A DNA stretch of 64,000 nt from NCBI GenBank assembly GCA_007115705.1, contig QXEO01001562.1, positions 186,001 through 250,000 of the forward strand, written 5' to 3'. The notes under the pieces are model-generated. The model was not told where the DNA came from. It searched no databases and saw nothing but the letters and a program-made list of their open reading frames with translations. The translations under genes and the position numbers were made by a program. This DNA comes from Dactylis glomerata. Its lineage: Eukaryota > Streptophyta > Magnoliopsida > Poales > Poaceae. Shown here in pieces: positions 32,828 through 44,151 of this stretch (position 1 is the stretch's first letter; the number at the start of each line of letters is the position of its first letter).

Positions 32828-35552
32828 GCATCCCCAAGCTTAACTCCTGCTCATCCTCGAGTAGGTAAGTGATAACAAAAATAATTTTTGAGGTGACATG
32901 CAGCCAACACAATCTTGATCAAGTCATTGTACAGCATTGTAAGCTGAGATCAAAGTACTCTAAACATGGTCATAAAAGATATAATTCTAACAATAGAACT
33001 TAGTAACCATGTTACAACATGAAAAGTAACACAAACAAAAGATCATGAATAATAATGCATTAAAATTTATTTGTTTGTTTTGAGCATAAAGAAAGCATAG
33101 CAAAGTGGTATTCAGCTTGTCCTTCATGGAATAGTAAAACATAAATGCATAGGACACCTTCAAAGTTCGAAGGGTGACTAGATACAAATAATTTGAGAAC
33201 AAGCAATACCATAATCATGAATCAATCAATAATAAATTTTGGGACTATGCACATTATACTCAAAATGACAACTATGCTTTCTTGATTGGTGCATAAAGAT
33301 AGAAGATGAAGACTAACATAAAAGTAAAAGAAAGGCCCTTCGCAGAGGGAAGTAGTGATTTATCATGTGCTAGAGGTTTTCATTTGTAAAACCCAAATAA
33401 AAAATATTTTGGGAGGTGGTTGTTCCTGTCAACAAATGGCAATAGAGTTCTTGTTATCTTCCATACTAAACAAGTTGAGAGCTATTCCGAGTTATTGAAA
33501 ATAGGCATTTACATGCACTTTTATATAGTTTGGCACTCCTCCCCACCTTTGCTTTCACAAACCATGGCTAACCGAATCCTCGGGTGCCTGCCAACAATCT
33601 CATACCATGGAGGAGTGCCTTTTTTCTTTTCTTTTTCTTTTTGAAGCTATAATGGTTTAACCAGCTCTTTGCAAGATTAGTGATGAGCAGATGAAGCATG
33701 CAAGTTGGGGGTACTTAATTTAGTAAGGAAGATAAGAAACCCAACCACTACGTCCTCATGAGCTAAAAATAGTGTCATAAAATGAGAAGTATTTTGAAGA
33801 TTTTAAAGGTACCACATGAAAATTTACTTGGAAGGGTTTGAATGCCATGCATAGGAATTTATTGTGGACTCTTTTGAATAACTTGGTTTTTGGGAGTTGG
33901 ATGCACGAGTAGAGCTCATACTCAGTACAGGTGAAGGCTAGCAAGAGACTGGGAGTGACCAACTAAGAGAGCAATAACGGCCATAATCATGCATAGCGAC
34001 AAAACATTATCAATCAAAGCATAAAGTGATATTACAAGTAAAAAACTAAATGATCATAGAGGCTTGAGGTGACTGGTTCATAGTGATAACATGGTGTAAG
34101 CATGCGCCAAGTCAACCCAAATAAAGTATCAAAGGAGAATACCACAATATTATGCTTTTGTATGATAAAAACAACGCAAGATTCTTTCAATGGCACGTCA
34201 AGCACTCTCAGTCATTTGAGACAAGTCATGCTACAAAATAACTACTAAGCATATAATCAAAATAATATATAGCATGACATGCTAAAGTCTAAGCCACAGT
34301 CACAAACTTCCTTTTGTACCACTATAAGCATGAAATATTTTACTCTTCTCCAACACCAATCAACTTATTTGAAACAAATCTCAAAGATAATAATCAACAA
34401 AGACCAGAGGTCTAAACACACCTAACTACAAAGAACTAACAAGTTCTAAACAAAAATAAAGGTGAAAAACAAAAGCTAAACGCAGTACTAGCAAAAGAGA
34501 ACACTCGCAGAACAATAAGAGTGAAAACTAGAGTGTTCTACGCAATGAAAATGGAGTGTGTCTTCTCCAAAAGAAATATGCTGGGATCCAACCATTTATT
34601 ACATCAAACAAATCAAAACAAAACTAAAAGCAAAAAATAAAGATGCTCCAAGAACAACACATAGCATATGAAGCAATAAAAATATAGTGTCTTGAAAGAT
34701 GACCTGATATTTTTGTTGATGAAGAAGGGGGTGCCTTGGATATTCCCAAGCTTTGACGCTTATACTTCTTGGATATTTCTTGGGGTGACATGGGCATCAC
34801 CAAGCTTGAGCTTTTGTCCATTCTTCATCTCATCTCATCATTCTCCTTTCCCTACACTTGAAAACTTCGTTCATACAAAACTTCACACAATTCTCATTAG
34901 CAACATTAGTGTATGCTAGATAGTAGATCCACTTTTGGTTCAGTTTTAACTCAAGTACAACATCTATTAAAAATTAGCTACTGTAGCAACTTCTTTTAAA
35001 AGCTCTTCCGATCAAAAGAACTCAAAAAGAAAGAGATTAAGAGGCAAATGCAAATAGTGGCAGAAATCTGTCAAAATAGAACATCAGGTAAAGATCGATT
35101 TTTTCAAAAATATTTAGTTGCTCAAATATAAAATTGCAAAACTAATGAAACTTAGATAATAACCTAGGGCATATGCACAAAAAATTGCAGATCAATACGA
35201 TGTTCTAGGATTTTTCATGATGTTTTACTGGGAAGCACAGAAATCTGTTTCGGGACAGCAACTTCCCCAAATCTTACCTTCTTCCTATTAGACGCTATTC
35301 TTGGCGCAAAAACCAAAATAAAAAGTATAAGGAGAGATTGTTTCAAAGGTAACAACTTCCAAGACTCAACAAAAGAAAAATTACTGAAAGAAAACATGGG
35401 TTATCTCCCAAGAGTGCTTTTCTTTAACACATTTCAACTAGGCGCAGAAAGCAAGAATCAAGTATTTTCAATTGAAGAAACATGAAGAATGCCAGATGCC
35501 TTACGTCTACCTTTATTACCTTAACTCTTACCTATAGGAAACTCATGACGAT
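32828..35552 (-). mobile_element. Element C, internal region copy 1 (3' part)
   Basis: It begins with the polypurine motif GCATCCCCAAGCTT (32828-32841), then a noncoding stretch matching element A (33530-33960) and the other C copy (34370-35552 with 12936-14112). It ends in the protease tail at ACGAT (35548-35552), where element E is inserted. No intact gene is present. Variants of the polypurine motif occur at about 34740 and 34794. Confidence 0.85.
33532..33619 (-). repeat. Inverted repeat / stem-loop in element C 3' region
   Basis: GGCACTCCTCC (33532-33542) pairs perfectly with GGAGGAGTGCC (33609-33619). Same position and stem sequence as in element A (1569-1657), but one base pair longer. 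Confidence 0.75.
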
Positions 35553-35887
35553 TGACGAGGGTTAACTTGATAAATGTCCTAGATGAAGGACTTAGGATCG
35601 GGGAGATAGGGCATCGAATGAACTCGAAGGTAAGGTTAGTCAAAATAGGTGTATATTGAAAGTAAACTTGGGTATTGAACCTGGCTTACTTTCAATCTGG
35701 CCTACACCATCCCCTCCTGGCCCCTATATATAGGTGGCCAGGTCTCGAGGATCGGGCAGGGTCCGATACAGATTACAATATCGACATACGGTAAGAACTC
35801 GTATCTCGACTATCATTACAATTGGGCCTAGCTTAATGGGCCTTAGGGGTACTAAACTAACATGCTCTATTAGCTATATCCTTGTCA
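35553..35887 (-). repeat. Element E 3' LTR
   Basis: 335 bp, colinear with 43812-44146. CTATATATAGG at about 35725-35735 is a candidate TATA box; it is near-palindromic, so it could serve either strand. Confidence 0.95.
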
Positions 35888-37015
35888 GTAGCCCCTGAGA
35901 TTCTACTAGAATTGCAGATTCGGGTTGAATCTCTAATCTTTAAATCTTTGACTTGATCAATTCTTCGACTTCTTCATATCTTCAAATCTTTGACTTGGTC
36001 TTTCGACTTATTTTTATGATAATATTTTGCAAGGGGTCCTGATGAACATGCCTGACAACTCTGATGGATCAAGAGGTCAGTTAACTGCCGGAACAGATAC
36101 TTGTCACCTATTTCAAATTCAATCCCCTTGGACTTGAATTTGGGATACTGGTCAAACCCACTCTTTTGCCGCATTTAGGACTTACAAAGAATGAATCACA
36201 GTGATTCTCAGGGTACCCAGTGCGTCCACCAGGATTTTCTTCGCATTGTAGACATGGATACATACCAGCAGAGTGCATCCATGTTTGTATACTAGGCCAC
36301 ACAGGACGGATCCCGGGGTCTTACCTTTGTGATAAATCACGGCTTTCGAGTTTCATTGCGATAATGCAACTCAAGAATCTCATGTCGTAGTCAAATTTTG
36401 ACTAAAAATATTCAGGTTATACAACCATAAAAACTCGCTCCCGATGGGAGTAACAATGTTCCACCGCATACTCCTTCACTTCCCATGCTCTAGTGCTTGT
36501 CAATAAATATCATCGGGTGCGAGCCCAGTGCTCCCGATGGGAGTAGCCCCCGAGGCTATAGTTGAACAAAACATTTTTCAAGTATAGGCTCAAATATAAT
36601 GTAGTCCATCATCATACTTTAACTCAAAATAGTTTAATGATAACTTTCGTCGGGTGCGCGTTCAGTGCTCCCGATGGCAGTAGCCCCCGAGGCTATAGTC
36701 GAATGTTTTTCGAGTATAGTCTCATCAATTGATTTTTGCATTGTCGGCGCCAATCCTTGTGTCTTTCATGATATCGTCCTTTATTCAGGAATCACCATAT
36801 ATCAATACTCGTTGAACATATGCACCTGTCAAATTTGATCTTTCTCATGTCACCTCCTTCGTGATGTCAGTGGGCAATTTTGACTATACGTCATTCTGAG
36901 TGAGCGCGAACCGATTTGTGGGTAGCGCGGTAATTTTGTAGTTTTCTGCCCGTTAGTGGGCTGCCGTTTCTGCTCCTTGTACCACGTCTTAGCCCACGTT
37001 CCTTCTCTAAGAAGG
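35888..37015 (-). other. Element E polypurine tract and downstream noncoding region with 137-bp repeats
   Basis: GTAGCCCCTGAGA at 35888-35900 is the polypurine tract (minus: TCTCAGGGGCTAC). Two imperfect tandem units about 137 bp apart each carry a similar motif, GTAGCCCCCGAGGCTATAG, at 36543-36561 and 36680-36698. Each is preceded by GTGCTCCCGATGG. No gene is visible. Confidence 0.75.
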
Positions 37016-37025
37016 TATATAAAGG
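37016..37025 (+). promoter_or_regulatory. TATA box for the element E antisense gene
   Basis: TATATAAAGG lies 145 bp upstream of the chosen ATG (37170) on the plus strand, followed by a pyrimidine-rich stretch (CTCTTTCTCTCCATCG). It is a well-formed plant core promoter that would read opposite to the element's own transcript. Confidence 0.65.
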
Positions 37026-37169
37026 GGTAGTGGGTGATTTGTACTGTTTACCAGCTCTTTCTCTCCATCGTCGCCACCATTATCGATCTCTACTTCCTTC
37101 TCCTCGTGTGCATAGCCCCAAGCGCGGATTGGTAGACGCGCGTGAAGCACCTTGCGACCAAGAACACCA

Positions 37170-39864
37170 TGGCCAAGGGAAAGACAACCTCTGCGACTAG
37201 CTGGGTGTCCTCTGCCATTGCGCAAAAGGAGGTGGAGAAGGCCAGGACGGATGGCCTCATCTCTAGCAGCGACTCCATTAAATTCCCTAGCACCGAGCGG
37301 ATCCCGCAGCCCCCGAGCGGTTATCGGGTAATGTTCCTTGCATTCCTCCTCCGCGGCCTTTCTCTTCCTGCCCACGAGTTTCTTCATGGGCTTCTCTTTG
37401 TTTATGGTGTGCAGCTTCACCAGCTCACACCTAACTCCATCCTCCATATCGCTTGCTTTGTGACTCTTTGCGAGTCATTCCTGGGTATTGAGCCCCATTT
37501 CCTTCTTTGGAGGTCAATCTTCCAGCTCTGCCCCAATGTTGCTTTGTCCAGAAAACCCAAACTGGGCGGAGCCATTGTCTCTGTGCGCCCTGAGGCGCAA
37601 TATATCGAGTTTTCCATGGCTTCATCTGTCCAAGGGTGGAGGACAAAATGGTACTACATCAAAGACCGCAAGGCCTCCCCTGAAGATGAATATGGTTTAG
37701 CTCCCTTCGACGCCTTTAAGGAACTGAAGAAATTGGCATCGTGGGATTCGCTTCCCTCAGATGCGGAAATGGAACAGATTGCTCCTCTACTGTCTCGCAT
37801 TCAAGCTCTGAAAGGAGGCAAAAGAGGCGCATTGTCGGGTATTCAGATCATGGCGTTCTTTGTGCAACGTCGAGTTCAACCCCTGCAGCATCGCCTTACC
37901 AATCTTTGGAGCTACTTTGGCTTGGAGGATCCTGCTCGCATCTCTGAAGATCTAATAGAGAAGCAAGATGTCGATAAGCGAGTCAGGAGCCTTACCAAGC
38001 TCACCAAGGATCATGCGGTCACTGAATTGGCCGCTGGTTATTTCGACTCTGTGCACCCCCTACCTGAGGTATATATCTGTTTGATTTTGTACACTTGTTG
38101 TCGAATTTATTTGTTTCGAGCTATGTTTCTCTTTGGCTCTGTTACTTTGCTGACTTGTTTGTGTGCAGGATCATTCATTCCTCATTTCGCGCCCTCCTCT
38201 TCCAGAGGCAGGGCCTCTTCCGGCTGATCTGGCCTCTTCTGTATCTGAAGCCCCCGAGGCTGAAGAAAATTAGGATGGAGATGATGCCGAAGAATCATAA
38301 GAAGACACCAGCTCAATGACATCGCCTCCTCCTACGCTTTCTGAAGACAGTAGTGTGGACAAGAAGAGAAAGCTTGTCGATGACTTTGCTTCTTCGAGTA
38401 CCTCTCTTCAGAGAACAGCGGCTGATAAAGCCCCTGTTCTAGAAGAAGATATTGAATACTTCGACCGCTTGGCATCGTAAGTTTTCTTTGAATTCTGTGA
38501 TTGCACCAAACTCACCCTCTTTCTTTTGTGTTGTACATAACTTGTTTCTTCTTGTAGTGATGATGAGGAGCTGCCAAAAGATACTACGGCTGCTCCTTCG
38601 ACTCCACCTGTAGTTGATGATGTGCCTTCTACCCAAGAAATTGCGCCGAGGGTCACCAGGGCTTCAGTCAAGAAGATTCCTGCGACCCGAAGCCTCAAGC
38701 GCTCGAAGAAGGCCAAGGAAGCCGACGTTGGTCTTGAAGCCCACGAATCCATGGTTTCCCCCGATGATGTGAGTAAATATCCTTGACTTGTTCTCTTTGC
38801 ATAAACTATGCTCTTACACGTCCTCTTTCCCATGCATTGTTGAAGAGATTCATCGCCTTGGGCACTGAATGTGCTGAGTACCTAAAGGTTGCTAAAGCTT
38901 CCAAAGGTGCACTCTTTATCATGTCTTTACTTTTCCTCTAAACTTCTCTTTTGCTGTTTATTTGACTTCCTTTCTTCCTTTACTGGACTGCAGCTACTCT
39001 AGCAACGGCCAATGCCCGTATTGCATCGCTGGAAGTCGAGCTTAGCACTTCGCGGTAGGCCTATGATGTTGCGACCGCCATGAAGGCAAGCGCTGAGAAG
39101 TCGCAGAAGTCAGCGCTGGCTAAGGCCAAGAAAACTGAAAAGCTTTGGCCGATGCCAACAAAGAGCATTCTCAGCGAGAGCAAGTCGTGACAGAGCATCT
39201 TCGCACAATGTCTGCTGCTGCTAAAGGTAAATACTCGCCTTGTCTTCTTCTTCGACTTCTGTTGCGTTGTTGTACTTGCTAACGCTTTCCTTCCCTTCTT
39301 ATCCTTTGTCCTCTTTGTTGTCCAGAATTTACCGGGGTGTCTTTGTCGACTTTGCAACCGGGCGATGATCCTCTGATGACCGTGGTTAACTTACTCGAAG
39401 CAAACTGGATATCTATCCAGGAAATCTTTGAGTTGGTGAGCCGCGTTCTAACGCGGATGTTCATTGGGTTGTGGCCAAAGAAAAAGGTGGAGGTTCTGAA
39501 ACATGACTTGAAGAAACTTGCCAAAGCCTTCGACACAACTGAAGACCCCATCCTCCAACTTAAGGGGCATTCTCTGAAGCGTGGTGCTGAGGGTGCTATT
39601 ACACTTTCTTATGCACATGGTGCAGATGTCGACTGGGAGAAGGTGAGCTCTCCTCATGGCCGCACCCGCGCTGAGTTGAAGGCTTTCTTCGAGAAGGCAA
39701 AAAAGTTGGCGCCCGCACTGGCGTCAATTATTTCTCCTTCGGCGGCCTTCGCGACATCTACTGCACCACCTCCAGCGGCGGAAGAACCTGCACCTCCATC
39801 AACTGTTGGCGAGGAATTTACCATGCCTTCTTCTGCCATGAAGCAAAATGCTGAGGTGGCATAG
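37170..39864 (+). pseudogene. Element E antisense gene (aORF), 'putative gypsy type transposon' family, six-exon model
   Basis: The start is ATG 37170 in a good context (ACCATGGCC). Exon 1 (37170-38068) encodes the domain known from Tat elements: FLLRGLSLPAHEFLHGLLF, ILHIACFVTLCESFLGIEPHF. Predicted GT-AG introns are 38069-38168, 38477-38557, 38769-38845, 38907-38993 and 39227-39325. Exon 2 is acidic with a nuclear-signal-like DKKRKL; exon 3 ends basic (KRSKKAKEA); exon 5 is Ala/Lys-rich and heptad-like; exon 6 (39326-39864) has a C-terminal domain with LWPKKKVEV. Stops in exon 2 (about 38270 and 38299) and exon 5 (about 39056 and 39188) break it. Extra antisense ORFs are known in plant Tat elements; their function is unknown. 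The layout suggests a nuclear protein. Confidence 0.8.
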
Positions 39865-40036
39865 ACTCGGCTTCTCTGTAGTTTTCAATTTCTGCTTTTG
39901 ATGTAAAAAACCTTTAGTCGTATGCAACCCGAGAACCTTAGTCAAAGGGTTTGTATTTATGTAAATATGCTTCTTCTCTATGATATGTTGTGCTAGCTTC
40001 TGAAATGTTTCTCCTTTCTTTTCCTTTGACTTCCAG

Positions 40037-40738
40037 TCTATGCACATCAATGATCCTTTGAGTCGCGACCATGCTCCTTCCTCTGCCCATGCATTCGGCT
40101 CTAAGATTTCGTCGCCTCCTCGCCAATGCAGCCAATGAGTGGAGTATTCTTCAAGGATTTCCGACCTGGAGGCTCGCTTGACTTTGGCCAAACACCAAGC
40201 ACAGATGGCTATGGACAAAGCTAGCAAAGCTTATGGTTTGACAAAGCAGATATCTATTCTTGATGATAAGGTGTCTAGCTTGATGGCAAAGATTGTGCAT
40301 CATGAGGAATGCAACTCTTTTGTCCTTGGCAGCATCGAGTCTGCCTGCGAGATGTTGCGATGTAAGATTCCTTCCGACTTATATTTTTTCCCCTTCTGTC
40401 CCACTGCTATTTTGTGACATCCTTTGTCATCATAGGCACTTGTTTGGATTTTTCTGCTGAAGATCGTCGGGTTACCGAGCGAAATGCGGCTTTAGAAAAA
40501 ATGTCCGTGGGTGTTGAGACTTTGTGGTCTGATCCTCGACGCCGGAGTGCTATTGTATTGCTTCAGGACTGCGCCCAGCACATTGGTGAGTCAGTTGATG
40601 GTTGCAGAAGAGCTCTTGGAACTATGCACTCTGTTATGCTTCCTCACAATCCTCTGCCTGCAAGTTTCCCACTGCTTCTCGATACTTTTAGATCTAGCCA
40701 GCGCATTCATCGATTGATAGAACTGAACTTAGTGGTTT
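40037..40738 (+). pseudogene. Second, truncated aORF-like module in element E
   Basis: Two exon-like pieces, 40037-40361 and 40436-40738, are joined by a GTAAG...CATAG intron. The first is heptad-rich (ISDLEARLTLAKHQAQMAMD). The second has VLLQDCAQHIGESVDGCRRA and HRLIELNLV, which resembles the C-terminal region of other Tat antisense proteins but not exon 6 of the gene upstream. It lies after that gene's stop (39864), has a stop near 40137 and fades into the antisense of the protease gene. It is probably the remains of another aORF joined by recombination. Confidence 0.55.
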
Positions 40739-41486
40739 CTTCCTCTTCTGTAACTTTGTATTCTCCTGATGCTTCTACTCGTGGTTTCTTCATCTCTGGC
40801 TCCGCAGCACATCCTTTGAGTAGCTTGACGCCTTCCGTAGTCGTGCTTTTCACCTTCTCTGCATAGTTGGCTATCATGCCAAAGTTTTGCGCCATCTTGT
40901 GGAACTCCTTGTCGCAGAGATCTGAGACTTTGAAGCTTCCCTTTACTGTGATTATTCCCTTTGGTCCTGGCATTTTGAGCACTAGATATGTATAGTGAGG
41001 CACTGCCATGAATTGCGAAAATACGGGTCGCCCGAGGATCGCATGATACTGAGATGGCCAGTCCATGACCTTGAAGTCTAGCTTCTTTCTTCTGTAGTTT
41101 TGTTGGTTGCCAAAGCAAATGTTGAGTGCTATCCGCCCTAATGGATAATTGGCACTTCCTAGTACGATTCCATGGAAGGAACAGTCTGTTGGCTTCAAGA
41201 ACTCTATATGCATTGCTCTGAGCATTTTCGCATATATCAAATTAATTCTGCTTCCTGCATCCATGAATATTCTGTCGACATCGTAGGCGCCAATTTGAGC
41301 TTTGAGTACCAAGGGTGCGTTTCCCGGCCGAGGTACTATTATAGGGTGATCTTCCCTATTGAACTTGATTGGTTGTTCTGACCAGTGTAGATATTCTGTT
41401 GTAGCTGGAGGTGAGGTGACTGCTAGATTGACTTGTCGAGTAATACTCTTTTCTTCTTTGTTCGACTTGGGCACAGGTTGTATCAT
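40707..41486 (-). CDS. Element E protease
   Basis: 259 residues are open. The active-site segment is FMDAGSRINLIYAKML (about residues 75-90), with DAGS at the catalytic position; YHAILGRPVFSQFMAVPHY (about 146-164) is the second conserved block. This is the aspartic protease of Tat elements. It is in the same frame as the gag upstream, interrupted only by stops. Its 3' end overlaps, antisense, the truncated aORF module. RT would be expected downstream but is absent. Confidence 0.85.
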   Translation of the reverse strand: MIQPVPKSNKEEKSITRQVNLAVTSPPATTEYLHWSEQPIKFNREDHPIIVPRPGNAPLVLKAQIGAYDVDRIFMDAGSRINLIYAKMLRAMHIEFLKPTDCSFHGIVLGSANYPLGRIALNICFGNQQNYRRKKLDFKVMDWPSQYHAILGRPVFSQFMAVPHYTYLVLKMPGPKGIITVKGSFKVSDLCDKEFHKMAQNFGMIANYAEKVKSTTTEGVKLLKGCAAEPEMKKPRVEASGEYKVTEEEETTKFSSINR

Positions 41487-41537
41487 TGCTGTGATGTGTG
41501 CCTTGGATGGAACGTACCCTTCATCGTCATCGTGTCC

Positions 41538-43757
41538 CTAGTTTGGCTGGTCTTGTCCTTGAGGGGCTCCATTGTTCCCTTGCTGATTGGTGGGAGGTTT
41601 GTTGCTTCCTTCGTATCCTTGTCGCCTTGTTTTGGTTTGTTTGTTTAATGCTGCCTCTTGTAGCTTCAAGAATGTTGTGCAATCTTTCATTGCATACCTG
41701 GATACTCGCTTTCCATCGACGAACGCTGAGTGTATATGACAAGGTCCATTTAGCATGTCTTATGGCGATGGGTTATACTCTCTGGATTCTCTTGTGGGAA
41801 ACTTTTTATAGTCCTCTTTCCCGTAGCTTCGATATCCCAAGCTTTTGCGATCACTCCCTTGGTAGCTGTTGTCCTTATATCCCGTGGCTACTTGGCTGTG
41901 GGAGCCATAGTTGTCGTAATTGCGGGACCGTCTTCTTTGACTTCCATATCTGTTTCTTCTATCGTCCTCTGGGGATCATGCCCGCTTGTTGTTGCATGCG
42001 TCTTCTCCGTCTGCGAATCTGTTTGCTACATCCATAAGGTCCGAGACTGTTTTTAGCTTAATTCTGCCCATCTCTTTGACTAGGTCTCTTCGCCTTAATC
42101 CAATTATGAACGCGTCTATTGCTCTTTCGTCTGAAACTTCTACTACTGAGTTTTTGATAAGACTCCATCTTTGGATGTATGCCCGTAATGTTTTGTCGCA
42201 TTGTTGCAAACATGCTTTGACTTCTTCTATTGATGCTGGCTGCTTGTATGTCGACCTGAAGTTGCTTGTGAATTTCTTTGTGAGGTCTTCCCAGCTCCCA
42301 ATGGTTTCTTTCTCTAGTTTGCTCAACCATGACCTTGCTGCGCCGGTGAGGTGTAGTTGCAAACTTTGCATTGCTGTTTCTTTGGTTCCTCCCAATATTT
42401 GTACTGCTTGCAGATAGTCTGAGAGCCATGATTGTGGTTCCTGTGATCTGTCGTACTTTTGTTGATCATGAGGTAATTTGAACCCCTTGGGTACTGGTGT
42501 GGTGCGAACCCTGCAAGTAAAGTACGATGCTCCCATCTCCTTTTCATTGTCTTCATAGTCGCACTTTCCATTTGGGGATCGAGATCTTCGGGTTCCTCTA
42601 TGTTGTCTTGGTGATGGCGATCGAGATCGTTGATTACTACTTCTATGCCGAGGACTATTGTAACGGTGAGGTGACCTTGGCTTGTGCACTTCCTTGTGGT
42701 GATATGCTTCCTCTCCTTTTGCTGATAGCTTGTGGCCCACCATATTGAGTCCGTTCAATGCTGCTCTATGCATATGTTCCCTAGGATCCCCTGGGCTTGG
42801 TCGAGTTGTAAGCAGATATGCTTGTGCTGCCACTAGTGCTACTTTAGGGGTTTTTAGTATGATGTTCCCCTGCTCATCGACCGATAGGAAGGACGAGTCG
42901 AGGTTTTTGGAGATGCTTTGCCTTTTTGAGTACTCAAGGTTTTCGTACCTTGAACCATGTCGACGATTTCTCCTTGTGTTAGTATGTGACGCGTCGCTTC
43001 GTGCTCTGCGAGCAGCATTGCTGGCTGCGATGGCTGAGTCTTTCCTTTTCTGTATCTCTATTTTGTCCTTTGCTAGTTGCTTTGCCTGCTGTCTTAGGGC
43101 GTAGTGATACCCCAGGAGCATGTCCTTGCTGGAATTGGATGGTATTGATGTGCCATTTTCCATAGCTTCCCTTATTATTCTCCATTCATCGGCTGATAGT
43201 CGAATTTTTTCCCTTGTTGTGAGGGATTCTGTTGTTTGCCCTTCTGCTAGATGATTTGCTCCTCTATCGATATTTGCTAGGTTTAGCACTGGATTGTTGT
43301 TTTTGTCAAATTCTTCTGAATTGTCTCCTACAATGGCGAGCACCTGGCATTGTTTGTTGATGTTGCTATTAAAGCTTGAGAAGATCGAGTCACCATCTTC
43401 AGAAAGCTCTAACCCTGTCTTCCAAGTATCTGTTGACTTGTCTGAGATATCGTCGAGGCAGATCATGAGATCTTCGAGTTGGACCCCGACATCGAAATTT
43501 TCTGTTGCTTCGTCATTTTGTGCCATTTTTCCTTTTTGCACTTCTCCTAAGTTGATCGGTGAGTTTACCTCGCTAGAAGAGCCTTCAGAATATTCCATTG
43601 TTGCTGCTGTTTTGGGCTCGCTCACGGACGGATCTTGTTTTGTCGGATCTGAAAGGCAAGATGAACCCGATGACCCGATGAAGATGCTTAAACTTCTGAT
43701 TGTCAACTCCATCTCTTGATTTTCATCGATTTCTGCGTTGCTGTTGGCTAAAAGCAA
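41538..43757 (-). pseudogene. gag: Element E Gag with zinc-knuckle region
   Basis: 593 codons are open from ATG 43757 to 41976; the same frame resumes at 41756-41538 after a stop. The N-terminal 200 residues are acidic and low-complexity. A basic Arg/Ser-rich segment lies at about 360-400. The Gag domain follows (LHLTGAARSWLSKLEKETIG, then IQRWSLIKNSV). The resumed part holds CHIHSAFVDGKRVSRYAMKD followed by C, a zinc-knuckle variant in which the second His is Tyr. It would package RNA with the help of a partner pol. The stop separates capsid from nucleocapsid. Confidence 0.88.
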
Positions 43758-43791
43758 AAAACCATCAAATTCATGATTCCAATGCCCAAAG

Positions 43792-43809
43792 TCCCCACGA
43801 TCGGCACCA
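43792..43809 (-). promoter_or_regulatory. Element E primer binding site
   Basis: Minus strand TGGTGCCGATCGTGGGGA begins two bases inside the 5' LTR. It has the form of a plant primer site (TGG at its 5' end), but I cannot assign the tRNA with confidence. Confidence 0.65.
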
Positions 43810-43811
43810 AT

Positions 43812-44146
43812 TGACGAGGGTTAACTCAACAAATATCCTAGATGAAGGACTTAGGATCGGGGAGATAGGGCGTCGGATGAACTCGAAGGTAAGGTTAGTC
43901 AAAATAGGTGTATATCGAAAGTAAACTTAGGCGTTGAACCTGGCTTGCTTTCAATCTGGCCTACACCGTCCCTTCCTGGCCCCTATATATAGGTAGCCAG
44001 GTCTCGAGGATCGGGTAGGGTCCGATACAGATTATAATATCGACATACGATAAGAACTCGTATCTCGACTATCATTACAATTGGGCCTATCTTAACGGGC
44101 CTCAGGGGTACTCAACTAATGGGCTCTATTAGCTATACCCTTGTCA
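43812..44146 (-). repeat. Element E 5' LTR
   Basis: 335 bp, TGACGAGGG...CTTGTCA (plus view), same length as the other copy with no indel; almost all differences are transitions. Confidence 0.95.
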
Positions 44147-44151
44147 ATGAT
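44147..44151. repeat. Target duplication ATGAT between elements E and F
   Basis: Matches ACGAT at 35548-35552 except for one C/T change. It is the right target duplication of E and at the same time directly abuts the left LTR of F (44152). Confidence 0.8.

Larger units (their letters stand above)
35553..44146 (-). mobile_element. Element E: Tat-lineage gag-protease retrotransposon with antisense gene
   Basis: LTRs of 335 bp each (35553-35887 and 43812-44146) begin TGACGAGGG and end CTTGTCA (plus view). Flanks are ACGAT (35548-35552) and ATGAT (44147-44151), a 5-bp target duplication with one transition. The primer site is beside the right LTR and the polypurine tract beside the left one, so sense is minus. 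Gag and protease are on the minus strand; a spliced gene lies antisense in the distal half. No RT or integrase is found. I count about 25 differences between the LTRs (about 7.5%). Confidence 0.93.

Noticed and set aside
37329..37414. Possible intron in exon 1 of the element E antisense gene
   Set aside because: The sequence between the GT and AG is open and encodes the conserved FLLRGLSLPAHEFLHGLLF stretch, so it is exon.
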